Counted from the stretch's first letter, positions 21,327 to 33,061 are shown. The stretch: 64,000 nt of DNA from Pollenia angustigena (GCA_930367215.1 OV884057.1:245670830-245734829); one strand, 5' to 3'. The notes: generated by a model from the letters alone, not told the origin. Numbers and translations are program-made.

Positions 21327-21681
21327 GTTTCATCAAATTTTACATTTGACAAAATAGGAAAGGGAAATCAATTCCTTAAAAAGGAATGAGCAAAAAATAA
21401 ATTTCTTATTCAAATATAAAAGAAAATATTTATGCACAGCTTTAATTTTCCTTTTATTGCATTGTTTTTTAATTCCTTAAAAGAACTCCTAGAACACAAA
21501 ACCACAGGTTTTCCAATTTTTTTTGTTAATATTTCTTTCAGGGTGTCAAGCAAAGCACATGAAAGTTGCTTGAAAACACGATTTCATTCTGTTTTTCAGC
21601 AAATTTTCTTTTGTTCTAGCGCTTTTTTTCTTTTAACAGTTAACATCGTTTTATCGTGTAAATATGAAATTTATTTTGTTT

Positions 21682-23570
21682 TTTATACCCACACTACAAT
21701 AGTGGAGAGGGTATTATGCAATTGTGCTGATGTTTGTAACACCTTTAAATTTCAGGAGCACTTTCTGAGTCGATCTAACGATGTCCATCCGTCTGGCTGT
21801 CAGGCTGGTCGGCTGGCTGGCTGTCCATGTCACAATTTTGGAGATAATTCGATAAAATTTCTATAATAGGTTCTAATTGCCACAAGGACCAAGTCTGTTG
21901 AAATGGGGACGAATCAGTCCAAAATTTCATATAGCACTCATACAAGCTTCTTTCCGGAATAGGGTCTTTGTGCCCATTAACCATCTTGTTATGTCGGTAT
22001 TTTGATAAGTTTGGTCCAAACTTATTTTTCATAATTAAAATCAAACCTTAGTTCCTATACAAATACTATTCCTGAAAAAAGCTTTAATTGCCATAACTTT
22101 TTAAAAATATTGGTATTAACATACAAATTATCAATAATTACTGTTACGATAGCTAATATGTCATTAGAAAATGTTGTCCTGGTATGTCCAAATTAACCAT
22201 AGGACTCATATAAACCCCCATCCTAAAATCTCATTAAGATGAAGATATCTAAATAATATTCAGCACAAAAAACTTTTACATGAATCTTAACCTCATAATA
22301 GGATACACTAGCAAAAATTAATTTTACATACTGTGGTGTTTATACCCACACCACAATAGTGGAGAGGGTGTTATGCATTTGTGCTGATATGTGTAACTTC
22401 TTAAAATATTGGTCCTAGACCCACCTTGAAGTTTACCGTCCATCCTGCTGGCAGGCTGTCTGGCTGTCCATGTAACCTTGTGCGCAAAGTACAGGTCGCA
22501 ATTTGGGAGATATTTTGATAAAATTTAGGACATAGGTTCTTATTGGCACAAGGACCAAGCCTATTGAAAATGGGCCAAATGGTAGGACCACGAGGAAATA
22601 TAGGGGGAAATTTCTTCCTCTCAGAAACTATCAAACCGATTTTAATGAAATTTAAAAGAAAGATAGATCCATATCTATATGGACACATAAGCTATAGGGG
22701 GCAATTTCTCCCTCTCACAAACTTTCAAACCGATTTTAATGAAGTTTATAAACATCAAAATTTTTAATATTTTTAATTAGGCTTAAGTTCATGAAATTAA
22801 ATTTTTATTAAATTATTTTTGTGAAGAAAGGAATTTTACAACATGAAAATTAATTAAAATTGTTATTGATAATCTTTCATTCTTGACGTGGCTGGGGCTC
22901 GAACCCCGGCCGGCAGGTTACCATGACATGTTTCGATTGCAACCACTCAATCTCCTCAGATGGATTTGCCGTCTTACACTCGCAGCCATCGACGACTGCT
23001 GACGTCACTAGTCAAACATCAATCCTTAAACCAAATTGTATTTTTTAACATTTGGTAGATCGAAATTTGCTTTCCTGAATGATTATCCATTTTAATTGAT
23101 TTTACATGTTTTTTCCTTTACTTCTGTTTTTTCGTACTTTCGTCAAGAATTTTTCTTGAAGTCCAAGTACATTTTTTTGTTTTTTCACTTTGTTTTTCTC
23201 TCGAGATCGAGTGGTTGCGATCGAAACATGTCATGGTAACCTGCCGGCCAGGGCTTGAGCCCGAGCCACGTCAAGAATGAAAGATTATCAATAACAATTT
23301 TAATTAATTTTCATGTTGTAAAATTCCTTTCTTCACAAAAATAATTTAATAAAAATTAAATCTCATGAACTTAAGCCTAATTAAAAATATTAAAAATTTG
23401 GATTAAAAACCATAAATAGTTCAACAAAATAACCACAATACTAATTATTGTTTATAAACATAGATAAATTCATATTTATATGGGCACATATGCATAATGT
23501 TTTTTTTTTTAATACTGTGGTGTAGGGTATCATATTGTCGGGCTTGACCGACTATACTTTCTTACTTGTT
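21682..23570 (+). mobile_element. Tandem DINE-1-like Helentron copies
   Basis: Two head-to-tail units start TATACCCACACYACAATAG at 21682 and about 22333. The first stops at CTGTGGTG where the second begins. The second ends GTGGTGTAGGGTAT, then hairpin GTCGGGCTTGACCGAC, then TTTCTTACTTGTTTT. Inverted subterminal TACCC/GGGTA repeats, a 3' hairpin and a CTTACTTG tail are the DINE-1/Helentron layout known from Drosophila. A pair of GGCTGGCTGGC-type words lies where other flies have GTCCGTCTGTC. A third copy is at 58551-59148. There is no coding capacity. Confidence 0.7.
22756..23449. mobile_element. Inverted tRNA-like retroposon pair with 12-bp duplication
   Basis: This 694-bp insert is flanked by GTTTATAAACAT at 22744-22755 and 23450-23461. 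The homologous DINE-1-like copy has the single uninterrupted site at 59032-59043. The left half (22756 to about 23115) is the reverse complement of a unit whose 3' half is repeated directly at about 23205-23449. Each half has a tRNA-like B box (GGTTCGAGCCCC, inverse GGGGCTCGAACCCC) near GAGTGGTTGCAATCG. A single copy occurs at 40640-40990. A 12-bp duplication fits LINE-type retroposition, with twin priming as one explanation for the inversion. A long-TIR DNA element is the alternative. Confidence 0.75.
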
Positions 23571-23994
23571 TTGTTTTTTGTTCTTACATTTTCTTTTCCA
23601 TCATGACAGAATTTGTTTATTAAAATGTTGCAAGACGAGTCAATAACTCTGGTAGTTTTAAATATGGGCATTTTCTCAGAATGGTCCACCAGTATGGAAG
23701 AATAAAATATTGATAATCATCGTCTATTATTGTTTATTATTATAAAATAAAGTATATGCTTTTAAAAAAAGAATGGTTTCATTCTTTTTTATATTTTCTT
23801 CTTAAGCTACTTCTAAAGACATTTTTTATATAATTATTTTGCATGCAAAAAATATGTTATGTTTGCACTCTGTCTTCATAATCACTCCATTATATTTAAA
23901 TGTAAATTGATAATTAAGTTGTTTGTTAAGGAAATTTATAGATATTTATGGGAAAATACATGGTGATAATTATAAAAAACATATGGAGAAATCA

Positions 23995-24024
23995 AACGTT
24001 CGCGACCCGAACGTTCGCGACCGG
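23995..24024. repeat. 15-bp tandem duplication
   Basis: AACGTTCGCGACC is repeated at a 15-bp period, giving a CpG-rich spot in AT-rich DNA. Confidence 0.6.
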
Positions 24025-24114
24025 TACTTAAGCCAATTAAACAAAAACCAAGAGAGATATTTAATTCTGTAAAAACTGGATTGATTAATACTCTTTTAAA
24101 ATAAATGAATCACT

Positions 24115-25480
24115 AAGGATGCGATTTCGATGGAAATGCATGTTTTTTGTCGATAGTCTAAAATCGATGTCGACCAATTATCTTTCCGAATTATTAAATT
24201 TGCGTTAAAATGGCATCGATTTGTTTTTGCATATTGTTGCATATTTTGGTGAAAATGAATATTTTGGTTTTAAATCAGCCATCGGCAAAATCAGGGCGCC
24301 GCGTTTTCTCTTTTCTCTTTTATTCTCTTGTATGCTCTTTTATTACGTACATGTGCACACATATTGCAGAGAATTTAACAACATTAACAACAACATATGT
24401 AAAATTCATACAACGCATATAATCGCAAAATGTAATAGTATAGGTTGCCGATGGCAGTTTTAAATGCATATTTTTGCATATTTTAATATTTTTGTGAGAT
24501 ATATTTTTTAATTTTCCATATCATAAAAAAAAAAGTTCTTCAAAAAATTTCCAAATTGTATACAAAAAAGATCGTCAAAAAATTTTTTTAAATCAATAAA
24601 TAAATTATTTGGAGCTCTGGCTACAACAAAAGATCCTTTAATTTTTAACCGATGCAGCACCTTACATGGTTAAGGCTGGCAATTGTCCTAAATCAATTTA
24701 TCCAAAACTGTTACATGTTACTTGCTTGGCACATGGGTTACACCGAGTTGCAGAGGAAATTAGAAGCCAATTCGATAATATTGATTTATTGGTTTCTTAC
24801 CCGGAAAAATATTAACACCGCAGCCAGTGTTAACAAGAAGGGGAACCTGGATGGATTCTTCAGCATTCTATGCAAAAAACATTGAGCAATTTAAGAATGT
24901 TATTGAAGAACTTGTTGCTACCGATGCTTATGCAATAAACAAAAGTAAAAGAAATATTAAATTTAAATAACAACAAAAGTCAATTAGCATTAGTATTTTC
25001 CAACTTCGAATATATTGGTGAAACAATAACTAAATTGGAAGGATTTAGTTCACTTAATAGTCAACTCAAATTAATTGATATTGCAGAAAGTAAAATTAAC
25101 ATGTGGAAGGAAAAATAGCCCGGAAATTAAAAATGAATTGGCATCCTTCAAGTATGACTCAACTTACGTAGACGTTGCGAGATCATATTCCATGTACAAA
25201 CGCTTTTTAACAGACAAATGCTTACTTTTGATGATATAAAAAGTATTTATTTGATTATCAGGCCTGTTCTGAAAATCACTTTAACTCAAATCACGTGATT
25301 TCAAAACACATGTCTCTACTAAAGTCACGCGTGTGATATTTTGTGTAAATAAAATAAAAAAAATCTTTTTTTATTGAAAATGGTCAAGGTTTTAGTGCAT
25401 ATTTTTTATTTTCTTAATGCATATTTTGTAGTTTTTATTGCATATTTTCGATTTTTTAGTGCATGAAAATCTCATCCCTA
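24115..25480 (+). mobile_element. hAT element (CGG-binding-protein-like group), decayed
   Basis: Approximate ends GGATGCGATTTC and the inverted ...ATCTCATCC enclose a broken transposase. Repeats of TGCATATTTT lie at both sides (about 24228-24250, 24465-24485 and 25395-25450). This is the subterminal-repeat style of hAT elements. The target duplication is not legible. Confidence 0.55.
24630..25262 (+). pseudogene. hAT transposase pseudogene, second copy
   Basis: The plus strand encodes [20 protein letters not shown] and then [20 protein letters not shown], followed by LLVSYPEKY and a stop. D-A-A-x-Y-M and C-x-A-H-x-x-x-R-V-A are core catalytic-region signatures of the same hAT group as the pseudogene at 6950-8366. 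Further on, another frame continues with ALVFSNFEYIGETITKLEG and LIDIAESKINMWKEK, the insertion-domain region. Several stops and frame changes make it dead. The RWGTWL segment retained by the other copy is deleted here. Confidence 0.75.
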
Positions 25481-26912
25481 TTAACCAATTTGGCGCTGCT
25501 GTACTCGTTTGAGTACAGCTTAACTTTTATCAACAATTTTAAGATTTTAAACGTTTCAGGATTTTTTTACGCTTTAAGCTAAAAAGTAACGTGCTTTTTA
25601 TTAAAATAAAATTAAAAAAATTACTATCTATAAAAATTAAGTTCCACAAAATTGACCTTAATTTATATAAAATTAATGTGTTGAGATAACGACAGATATT
25701 TCTATTTTTTTATCCTTAATTGTATGGCTTGTTTCCTTTTTATTTATTTTTTTTTAAAGAGAGCATTCGTAAAAAAAAATAAATGAAAAATAATTGGTCT
25801 GCCGTATATTTTTACAAAGTTATCGTAATAAAAATACAACTGTACTCAACTGAGTACAGCGGCGGAATCCCTATACAAATTGTGTCATACTGTAGCTGTA
25901 AAAATTGCACAAAAACTAAATTATACTTAAATATTCGAAGGGTTCTAAGCGTTTTAACGCTTGTATTTTGTATTGATAGCGATTCTTTGTATGTTTTTTG
26001 TTTTATGTTATCAGTTGAAGAAGAAGATGCCATGGAGAACATGGTTACGGTCAATCCAGGTACATAACATTGAACGGCAGCGAGGATTATTCATTGCAAA
26101 AAAGGAAAAAGAAGCTGTAGTGAACTACAACGTAGCACAAGTGGTATCAAAGGTCCTCTTCTACGACTAGCACAAACACGAAGATATCAAGAAGGTTTTT
26201 AGTAATATAAACCTATTATTTGCGTATATTAGAGAAGATATTTTACAAAGAACTGATTATTTTTTTTTTTATTAGTAAAACTGTATAACAAAACAATTGG
26301 CATAACTTCCCATGTGACGCCAGGGGTATTGATATTATGTGTATATCAGCTATCCAAAGGCATATTGATATTGTGTATATTAGTTACCCAAAGGATATTA
26401 ACATTGGACTTACGATAATGTTAGAATAGAAACAGTATCAAAATCTACAGAATCTACAACTCGTAAAATAATTTATTCCTATTAATGAACGAGTCGCTTG
26501 CATGAAATAAGGCAAATTGATATCATGGATAAATTTTTATTACAACGTTATATTACAAGGTTCAATTGAAGGCATCGTTCATCATTGGAACTAGGTTACC
26601 TCAAGATGGTATAGGTGTCTACCCTTAAAAAGAAGAAAAGCAATTAGGGTGTGTTTTATGTTCTGCAAGAATTTGTTGGCGATGCAAAAAATGTTTAATA
26701 ACGTTATGTAATGAAGTACAATGTTCTAAAATTTTTCACCTATATCCCGCCGCTGTACTCGGTTGAGTACACCCCTCCTACTCCAACCATTCCTAATTTT
26801 TAAAATTTTTTTTTATACCTACATATATGCTACTTTAGTCTGCAATGAATAGAAAAATAAACTTTTGTTTTAATTATCACTTCTAGTTTAATTTTGGCGG
26901 TTAATGGGTTAA
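25481..26912. mobile_element. piggyBac-like TTAA element 1
   Basis: TTAACCAATTTGG at the left and the inverse of TTAACCCATTAACC at the right (TTAA at 25481-25484 and 26909-26912) bound 1432 bp. The palindrome CTGTACTCNNNNGAGTACAG occurs at 25499-25518, 25840-25859 and 26753-26772 (last base degenerate). A plus-strand remnant near the right end resembles the piggyBac cysteine-rich domain. Confidence 0.65.
26640..26745 (+). pseudogene. piggyBac cysteine-rich C-terminal domain remnant
   Basis: The frame GCVLCSARICWRCKKCLITL, then CNEVQCSKIFH, gives the pattern C-x2-C...C-x2-C...C...C...H of the piggyBac transposase C-terminal zinc domain. In the family this domain binds subterminal DNA. No DDE core is recognisable upstream; about 25960-26170 holds an open stretch I cannot place. 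Confidence 0.6.
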
Positions 26913-27149
26913 TCACTTTTGAATATTCCGTTCCATTACGCAGATTTTTACATTTCACTGATGTCAGCCAATGTTGACTTCTATTTTGCGTATGTTCGTG
27001 ACCACATGTTTACTTAAGCTGAAAACTTAAGCTCGATGAAATCCATCTTTTGCACTAAATATAGAGCTACCCAAAAAAAATGCTAGGAAAAGTTTTGTTT
27101 TCTATATTATTTGTACATCAAAAGCGTACGAACGTACGTTCGTGACACC

Positions 27150-28127
27150 ACACGCAAAGAAAAAACATGTTTGATGCAACCACAATCGCAAACTATCATT
27201 AATGTTTGTGGTTATGATTGTGTCAAACACGTCTTTAAGTAACAATATATGTTCAGACATAATGTTAATAGCTTGTTATTGTCTCAAACATATTATTATG
27301 TTTAGAAGAAAAACGCAAGCGATCTTTCAAACCATGTTTCTATATTTCCTAACACCATGCAACATGTCTATTTCAACATGTTGCATGGATTTCGCAATAA
27401 AACCAAACAAAATTTTATTTCAAAAAAGGTATTTTTTATTAATAAATTTATGTACATATTCTTTGTATTATATCTAAAATAAATAAAATAAAACTAAATA
27501 CATACAATTATATATATATTCGTATATGTGTGTGTGTGTTTTAATTAAAAAATTGTATATAACGTTTTTGTGGTACAAATATATTTAATAAAAACAGCAT
27601 ATGCTTGCCTTGATGACTTCTTTTTAAAAATTCCTTGTTGTTTTACTTCGACACGCAATCACACTTTTTAATATATTTTTTTCCGTACGTACACTTAAGA
27701 ACGTATAATAACTTATATCGCTTGGAAGGTAGAATGGCCTTTTTCTCCCCGCCAAACATTTTAGTTATTTTATTTTCATTCATGCGACCCGATGAAACGC
27801 TCGCGGACGGAAAATAAGCACACACTGTTTGTTTTGACCTTTTGTGTGAAACTAACATTATGATTTTATTGATATAGTTGAAAATAAATATTATAGTAGC
27901 AAATATTTCACATAATCTAATATGTTTAGCTAGACCAGAGTAACATTTGTATGTGTTAAAAACCATATAATATTATTATAGCGAATTAAAAAATGTTAAG
28001 GACAAAAATTCTTTTTTGTAGTTATATTAGGACTATAATTAATTTATTGGGGTAAACATATTAGGCAAATATGAACAAAAATGGTCGTAGTGACCACCCA
28101 TTTATCATGTTTTTTCTCTGCGTGCAG
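27150..28127. mobile_element. TIR element, CACGCAGAGAAAAAACATG family
   Basis: CACGCAAAGAAAAAACATG at the left and CATGTTTTTTCTCTGCGTG at the right are inverted. Inside is a perfect stem-loop, CCATGCAACATG at 27355-27366 and CATGTTGCATGG at 27376-27387. The open frames at 27635-27966 match nothing I know. Similar ends occur at 57189-57206 and at 63622 (GCAGAGAAAAAATATGG). Superfamily unknown. Confidence 0.65.
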
Positions 28128-28997
28128 GAAATGCCCATCTACAGGGGTGTGCTGGAAATCGAAAACGTTAAACGCAAGAGTTTGGAAGTTGTTTTTAATA
28201 CACTTTTAATTTAATTTTTATAATTTTTGTTATAAAATTGTGTTTTATAGAAAAATATTTTTAAAATTCTTGCGTTTTACGTTTTAGATAGAATTGGGAA
28301 ATTTTTAAATCAATACAATTTTGTTTTTTTTTTTTTTGTTTAATTTTTGTTTTTATATTGTTGTTTATTTTATTTATATTATTTAGATTTTCTTTTAAGC
28401 CGCTTATTTTTATTATTGAATTTTTAAAATAAATTTTTGAATAACGTGACCAGTTCGTTTTTTGCAAAGACTTTAAAGATAATGCTTTTATTAAATTTTT
28501 TTGTTTTTTATGGTGTTTTCTTTTCTGACAACAATGTTCCATATATGCTACCATTCGTGCGGGTTTTTGTTCCATTCTAAAAATATATGCAAAAATGTGA
28601 GAAGTTGTCGTTTTCCTTTCTAAACATGTTGCAGCAATAAATGGCAAATTTGTTCCATTTCTTACCCGCAGTTATAACTGAGTGTGAGATAATACCCCTT
28701 TTTGCATCTGCTTAAAGTACTGTTTTATGCAAGCAAGTATTTTTTTTTCTTGTGTTTGCGGACAATTTGCGTTATATTGTGATTTTTTGTTATATTATGA
28801 TGGATATAAAAACTTTTTGTTTTTCGTTTGTTTTATTTTTATTATATTTTTTTGTCCCAAAATTTTGAACAACAACTGACATTTATTATTGAAAATCAGT
28901 GCTGTTAACGCTTATTGGAATTGCAAGAAAATTTTATGTGGAAAATTGCTACAAGCGTGGTGAATATCGCTTTAAGTACAAACTTTGCATTCAACAT
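28128..28997. other. No gene recognised; low-complexity frame
   Basis: A 128-codon minus-strand frame at 28261-28647 becomes a Lys/Asn/Ile-rich run typical of translated AT-rich DNA. CAGGGGTGTGCTGG near 28152 resembles one end of a hAT element, but no partner end is visible. Confidence 0.4.
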
Positions 28998-29627
28998 TTA
29001 ACCCGGCGCCGGGGGGGTGGATTTTAGCTACAAGGACATGGGGGTTGGGTCATAATGACCCACTTATTAAACTCGAGGTTTTTTGCTATATTTACGAAAA
29101 AATATATACAATTTAGATTGAATCTAACCTTATTAAGGAAATAAAACATGACTTTGTTAAAAAATAACATATTTACTTTTATTTTTAAACAAAATAGATT
29201 TCATATTAAAAAAGTTAACAAAAAAGGCTTCTTCTAGCTTAAATATATTAAACACTTATTTTTTTATTAGTCTTTAAATTAAATTGACATTTTTATGCCT
29301 TTATGACTAATTAATGCTTATAAAAAAATAAGAAAAAATCATTTTGAAGGATAATCGTTAATTTGATATGCAAGATACATAAAATACAAATGGCGCAAAA
29401 TAGCTACGTTGACTGTGGGGATGGGTCATATTTACCTTTTTTAACTTTGAGCACGTGTTACTCGAAGTACAATCGTCATGCAACTGATTTGAAATTTATA
29501 ACATTCAGAGAGATTCAATATCACCAGCTACTGAGAAGAGCGTAGAGAAGAGAAGTAAATTTTTAAAACCACAATCCATTTGAAAAGTGACGGGTAATTT
29601 TGACCCATCCCCCCGGCGCCGGGTTAA
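28998..29627. mobile_element. piggyBac-like TTAA element 2 (non-autonomous)
   Basis: TTAACCCGGCGCCGGGGGG and its inverse at the right (TTAA at 28998-29001 and 29624-29627) give a 630-bp element. The TIR contains the perfect palindrome CCCGGCGCCGGG. A second palindrome, GGGTCATAATGACCC, lies at 29047-29061, with degenerate versions at about 29419 and 29590-29605. A 60-codon frame inside is not recognised. Confidence 0.75.
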
Positions 29628-30109
29628 CACGCTAAATACACATTAGTGTTGAGTGTAAAACGTAGCTATTATTCTGTTCCATTGTAATTTAGAAAAATGT
29701 ATCACTTTGTAAGGGTTCGTGTAACCTAATAAATATATTACACAACTATAATGCATCATTATTTTTTAGAAAAGAAAACACCATTAATTAGAAAATTTAT
29801 GCAAAAATTTTCCTTTTTTAGCTTTACCCCTTGGTCTTATACATGTGTTTATTTTCACATTCGTAACGCATGAGTCTAGCCAGACCCAGCCAACTTTTGA
29901 ATAAATAAAACCAATTTTTTTAACTAAATGTATACAACACACATTTGAGGCGCTCAGTGCCAAAACGGCCTAACCCTCATTTTCAAAAAAATCAAACTGA
30001 CTTCGCTGATGTAACCGGAACCTTCTGAAATAAATCTTAAACAAACTCCCTATTGCATAGTATAACACTAGTTTATACTACCTGCTGAAAACAGTTTTTC
30101 CTCTATGCT

Positions 30110-30191
30110 TAGGCCAAATCGAATCCTAGAAATAAAAAATATGTGTGGGTTAGGCCAAATCGAATCCTAGAAATAAAAAATATGTGTGGGT
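30110..30191. repeat. Perfect 41-bp tandem duplication
   Basis: Two adjacent identical 41-bp units beginning TAGGCCAAATCGAATCCTAG (30110-30150 and 30151-30191). Confidence 0.9.
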
Positions 30192-30423
30192 TTAAGTAAT
30201 AAAGTTTCCACCTGTTGCAATTTTGTTCCAAAATGCATTTTTATCAACCTTGGTTTCATACTTTGTTTTGAATTTTGCTTCTACCCATTAAATGTCAAAC
30301 TGTAATTTGAGTAGCTCGTTAAAAAGTCAAAGGTCAAAGGTAAGATCATAAGATCTATTGAAGTGTGTTATCAGTTTATATAATTGAAAATGTATTAACA
30401 AGAAAAAAAAATAGTACGTGAAT

Positions 30424-30830
30424 GTCTGATGCTGACTCCATGAGTTTACAAGACTTCGAAAATTCTGGATCGGAGTAAGTCCCAATACCAAGTGGGTCAT
30501 CAATTCCATCGCGCTCTTCCGAACATGCATTGCCTGGGCCATCGGGACTTGCGGCAACAGAATCCCAGATCGGAATAACAGAAAATGACAGCAGGTCAGC
30601 TAAACCAGATATAGAATATGAAAGCCACTCATTCCTACCATGCGATCAAGATTTTGGTCTCATTGAAAAAAAAAAAAATTTTATAAAGACATTTTTACGC
30701 CTGATGATTGGGATCATGTAATCATCACTGCAAAAAAAAGTGAACCATTTAACTTAGTAACGATGACGGCAGATGATATCAAAAAATATCCTTAATCGAG
30801 GAACTAATGACAAACAGAAAAATCCCCATA
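30424..30830 (+). pseudogene. Fragment of a repeat-associated protein (possibly DUF7869-like)
   Basis: From ATG at 30424 a single frame runs through MSDADSMSLQDFENSGSE, a stop at 30478, a Ser/Pro-rich linker and SHSFLPCDQDFGLIEKKK. An A-run frameshift then leads to FYTPDDWDHVIITAKKSE. The pattern H-[ST]-x-x-x-x-D-x-x-x-x-x-I-E-K, then a P-x-D-W helix, recurs at 63360-63530 (HTHMECDTDHSVIE, then CPEDWY). It recalls the end of large insect proteins annotated DUF7869, but that is from memory. It may have been captured by the TTAA element that contains it. Confidence 0.4.
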
Positions 30831-31004
30831 GACTTTATGTTATAATTTAATTAAAATATGAAATTCATTATATGAAATAATATGCGTACACTCACAATAT
30901 TCTGTACGTAAAATTAACTGAAATTGTAATATAAAATAAATGAAACTTCAATTAAAAACCGATCTACTTATTTTTCATTTATTTTTAACAAAAAGTTCAT
31001 TTAA

Positions 31005-31208
31005 TTTTTACTGTCAAAAATTCAACACCATATTCCGTAAAATCAAATAAATATTCAGTTATTTTGTAAAATTTTACTGTCAAAAATTCAACACCATATT
31101 CAGTAAAAACAATTAAATATTCAGTTATATTTTAAAATTTTACTGTCAAAAAATTGACCCCATATTCAGTAAAAACAATAAAATATTCAGTTATTTCATT
31201 AAATTTTC
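31005..31208 (+). repeat. Three tandem ~62-bp units (left arm)
   Basis: Each unit contains TTTTACTGTCAAAAATTCAA followed by CACCATATTCAGTAAAA and ATATTCAGTTAT. Units differ by a few substitutions. Confidence 0.85.
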
Positions 31209-31534
31209 GTTTACTCCACAAAAGAGCCGAATTTTTAAAAAAATACCAGACCAGGTGTCTGTCCGCTTGTTTTTCTTATAAGCGAGAGAGGGAGAATATT
31301 ATTATTTACTTACCCTGTTAAACACGTTTGTTTTACTTTTGTTGTACTGACCACGTTGTTTACAGAAGAACTCTCAATTATAAGACACCAGCATCATGAC
31401 CGATAGGGCTTCACAATTATTTTACTTTTAAAATTTGATGTATTTAACTAAATTATATTAACAAATAGAAAATGGGTATTGCTTACACAAAACAAGCAAT
31501 TAGTTTTTTATAAATAAGTAAAAATTAATTTTCG

Positions 31535-31748
31535 GTAGTAAAATTATATAAAATAACTGAATATTTAATTGTTTTTACTCAATATGGTGTTGAATTTTTG
31601 ACAGTAAAATTTTATAAAATAACTGCATATTTATTTGTATTTACGGAATATGTAGTTAATCTTTTGACAATTAATTTATATAAGATAACTGAAAATTCAT
31701 TTGGTTTTACGGAATTCGTGGTTGAATTTTTGACAGTAAAAATTAAAT
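31535..31748 (-). repeat. Three tandem ~62-bp units, inverted (right arm)
   Basis: The same unit as at 31005-31208 on the other strand: ATAACTGAATATTTAATTG, then GTGTTGAATTTTTGACAGTA. This array is more diverged. Confidence 0.8.
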
Positions 31749-31861
31749 GAACTTTTCGTTGCTTTAAATAACATTTTTATTTAATTTAACATAAAGAAGA
31801 ATTTAACTCAATCAACGGACAATATTAACTGTAACTAAAAATCCGTATTAATATGCACTTA

Positions 31862-32000
31862 TGGCCTGTTCGTCGATAGCGAATGAAGACTTCGTTCGCT
31901 TAAATTACATTTAAAACAAAAACAAATTATAAAATATTGTTTTTGTTTTACATGTAAGTTAAGCGAACGAAGTCTTCATTCGTTATCGACGAACAGGCCA
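31862..32000. mobile_element. Hairpin MITE with TTA duplication
   Basis: TGGCCTGTTCGTCGATA and its inverse bound 139 bp of near-perfect hairpin, with TTA at 31859-31861 and 32001-32003. The loop is A/T only. Arm identity is very high, suggesting a young copy. Confidence 0.85.
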
Positions 32001-32177
32001 TTAGTTTTTTGAATAACTGTTAGAATCAGTTAAAAATAAATTTGCTTGGAATTTTAAATGTTTATTTATTTAAAAATGACTGAACGGAATATTTCTTAAA
32101 TAAACTACAGTCCGTTACTGTAATAATATTGTGAGTGTACATATTCTTATTATTTTTTATATGTAATATACAAATTA

Positions 32178-32485
32178 ATGATGAAACAGAACTGAGTCTT
32201 CAACTTCAGGCAAACATTTTGAGGCCCATAATTAAAACGTCGGCAGTAACTTCAAATTTTCTCTCATTTCTTTCGATTTCTTTTGTTCTTATTTTTCTTT
32301 GTTTACAAAATGTATGAAATAAAATGAAAGTATGGTAGCATTGTTAAGAGATTGTTAATATGTGAGAGCATTAGAAAAAATGTCCTCAAAATAAAATTCA
32401 TTTTATTTCTAGGCCGCATTCTCTGGCATAATTTTATGTCAAACTGCATGTAAAAAAACGTTCAGCCCCAGTTCTGTTTCATCAT
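32178..32485. mobile_element. MITE with TTA duplication, ATGATGAAACAGAACTG ends
   Basis: ATGATGAAACAGAACTG and the exact inverse CAGTTCTGTTTCATCAT bound 308 bp, flanked by TTA at 32175-32177 and 32486-32488. The interior is not a hairpin and has no gene. Confidence 0.8.
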
Positions 32486-32518
32486 TTAACATATTTTGAC
32501 CTATCAAAATATTGGCGG

Positions 32519-32585
32519 TATGAACTAAGTCCCCAATGAACTAATTCCCCAAACCCAAAATGAACTAAGTCCCCAAATTTGGGGA
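32519..32585 (+). repeat. Short tandem ATGAACTAAGTCCCCAA
   Basis: Three to four degenerate copies of ATGAACTAAGTCCCCAA end in CCCCAAATTTGGGG. The style resembles the AAATAACNCCCAA arrays of the element at 7149-7930, but no partner array is visible. Confidence 0.6.
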
Positions 32586-32924
32586 TATGAATATTTCATT
32601 TTCAATATTAAATAGAACCAATTCGTTTGCAAATTTTCGAACATCGTTCCTATTCAAGCAAATACACGAACACAATTTGTTTTAGTTATGATTATGATTG
32701 TTATATTTGGAATAGAGCCTTGTTCCATGGCTCAAACTCCAAAACACATACAGTATTTATCGGATATAAGAAACTTGAAAAATCCAGAAAAAAAGTTTCT
32801 TATAAGCGTTTCTTTCTTTCTTTCTTATATACAACTATTTTATATAAGAAACTTATTTCTTATATAAGTAGCTATGGCCGTAAGACTTTCATATTTTGGT
32901 TTTATGTCTCTTTTTTTGTTACAT

Positions 32925-33061
32925 AGGGTCATCACCTGACAATTTTTTGTTATAATAAACGTCAAACTTCATATAAAAAAAAAACGCTGACAAAAATTTT
33001 AAAGTTTTTTCTATATGGACTTTGACGTTTGGTGTGACAAAAAATTGTCAGGTGAAGACCC
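32925..33061. mobile_element. Hairpin MITE with CAT duplication
   Basis: GGGTCATCACCTGACAATTT and the near-inverse form arms that also share AAACGTCAAA. CAT flanks at 32922-32924 and 33062-33064. One tip carries an extra base. Confidence 0.7.

Larger units (their letters stand above)
30883..32141. mobile_element. TIR element with inverted tandem arrays
   Basis: GTACACTCACAATATT at the left and the inverse at the right bound about 1.26 kb, with TA just outside each end. Both arms contain tandem copies of the same unit of about 62 bp, in opposite orientation. A hairpin MITE (31862-32000) is nested in the right arm. No coding sequence is seen. Confidence 0.65.

Noticed and set aside
22885..22910. 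tRNA gene
   Set aside because: Only a B box and a weak A-box-like stretch are present, with no cloverleaf; the sequence is part of a repeated SINE-like unit.
23960..24035. CpG-rich tandem as a promoter or CpG island
   Set aside because: Only two 15-bp units; no start-site motifs and no downstream gene.
28261..28647. 128-codon minus-strand frame as a host gene
   Set aside because: Second half is a Lys/Asn/Ile repeat; no domain in the first half.
29001..29012. CCCGGCGCCGGG as a promoter element
   Set aside because: It is part of the terminal inverted repeat and appears at both ends next to TTAA.
30110..31208. CRISPR array
   Set aside because: The tandem units are adjacent, without unique spacers, and the DNA is eukaryotic.
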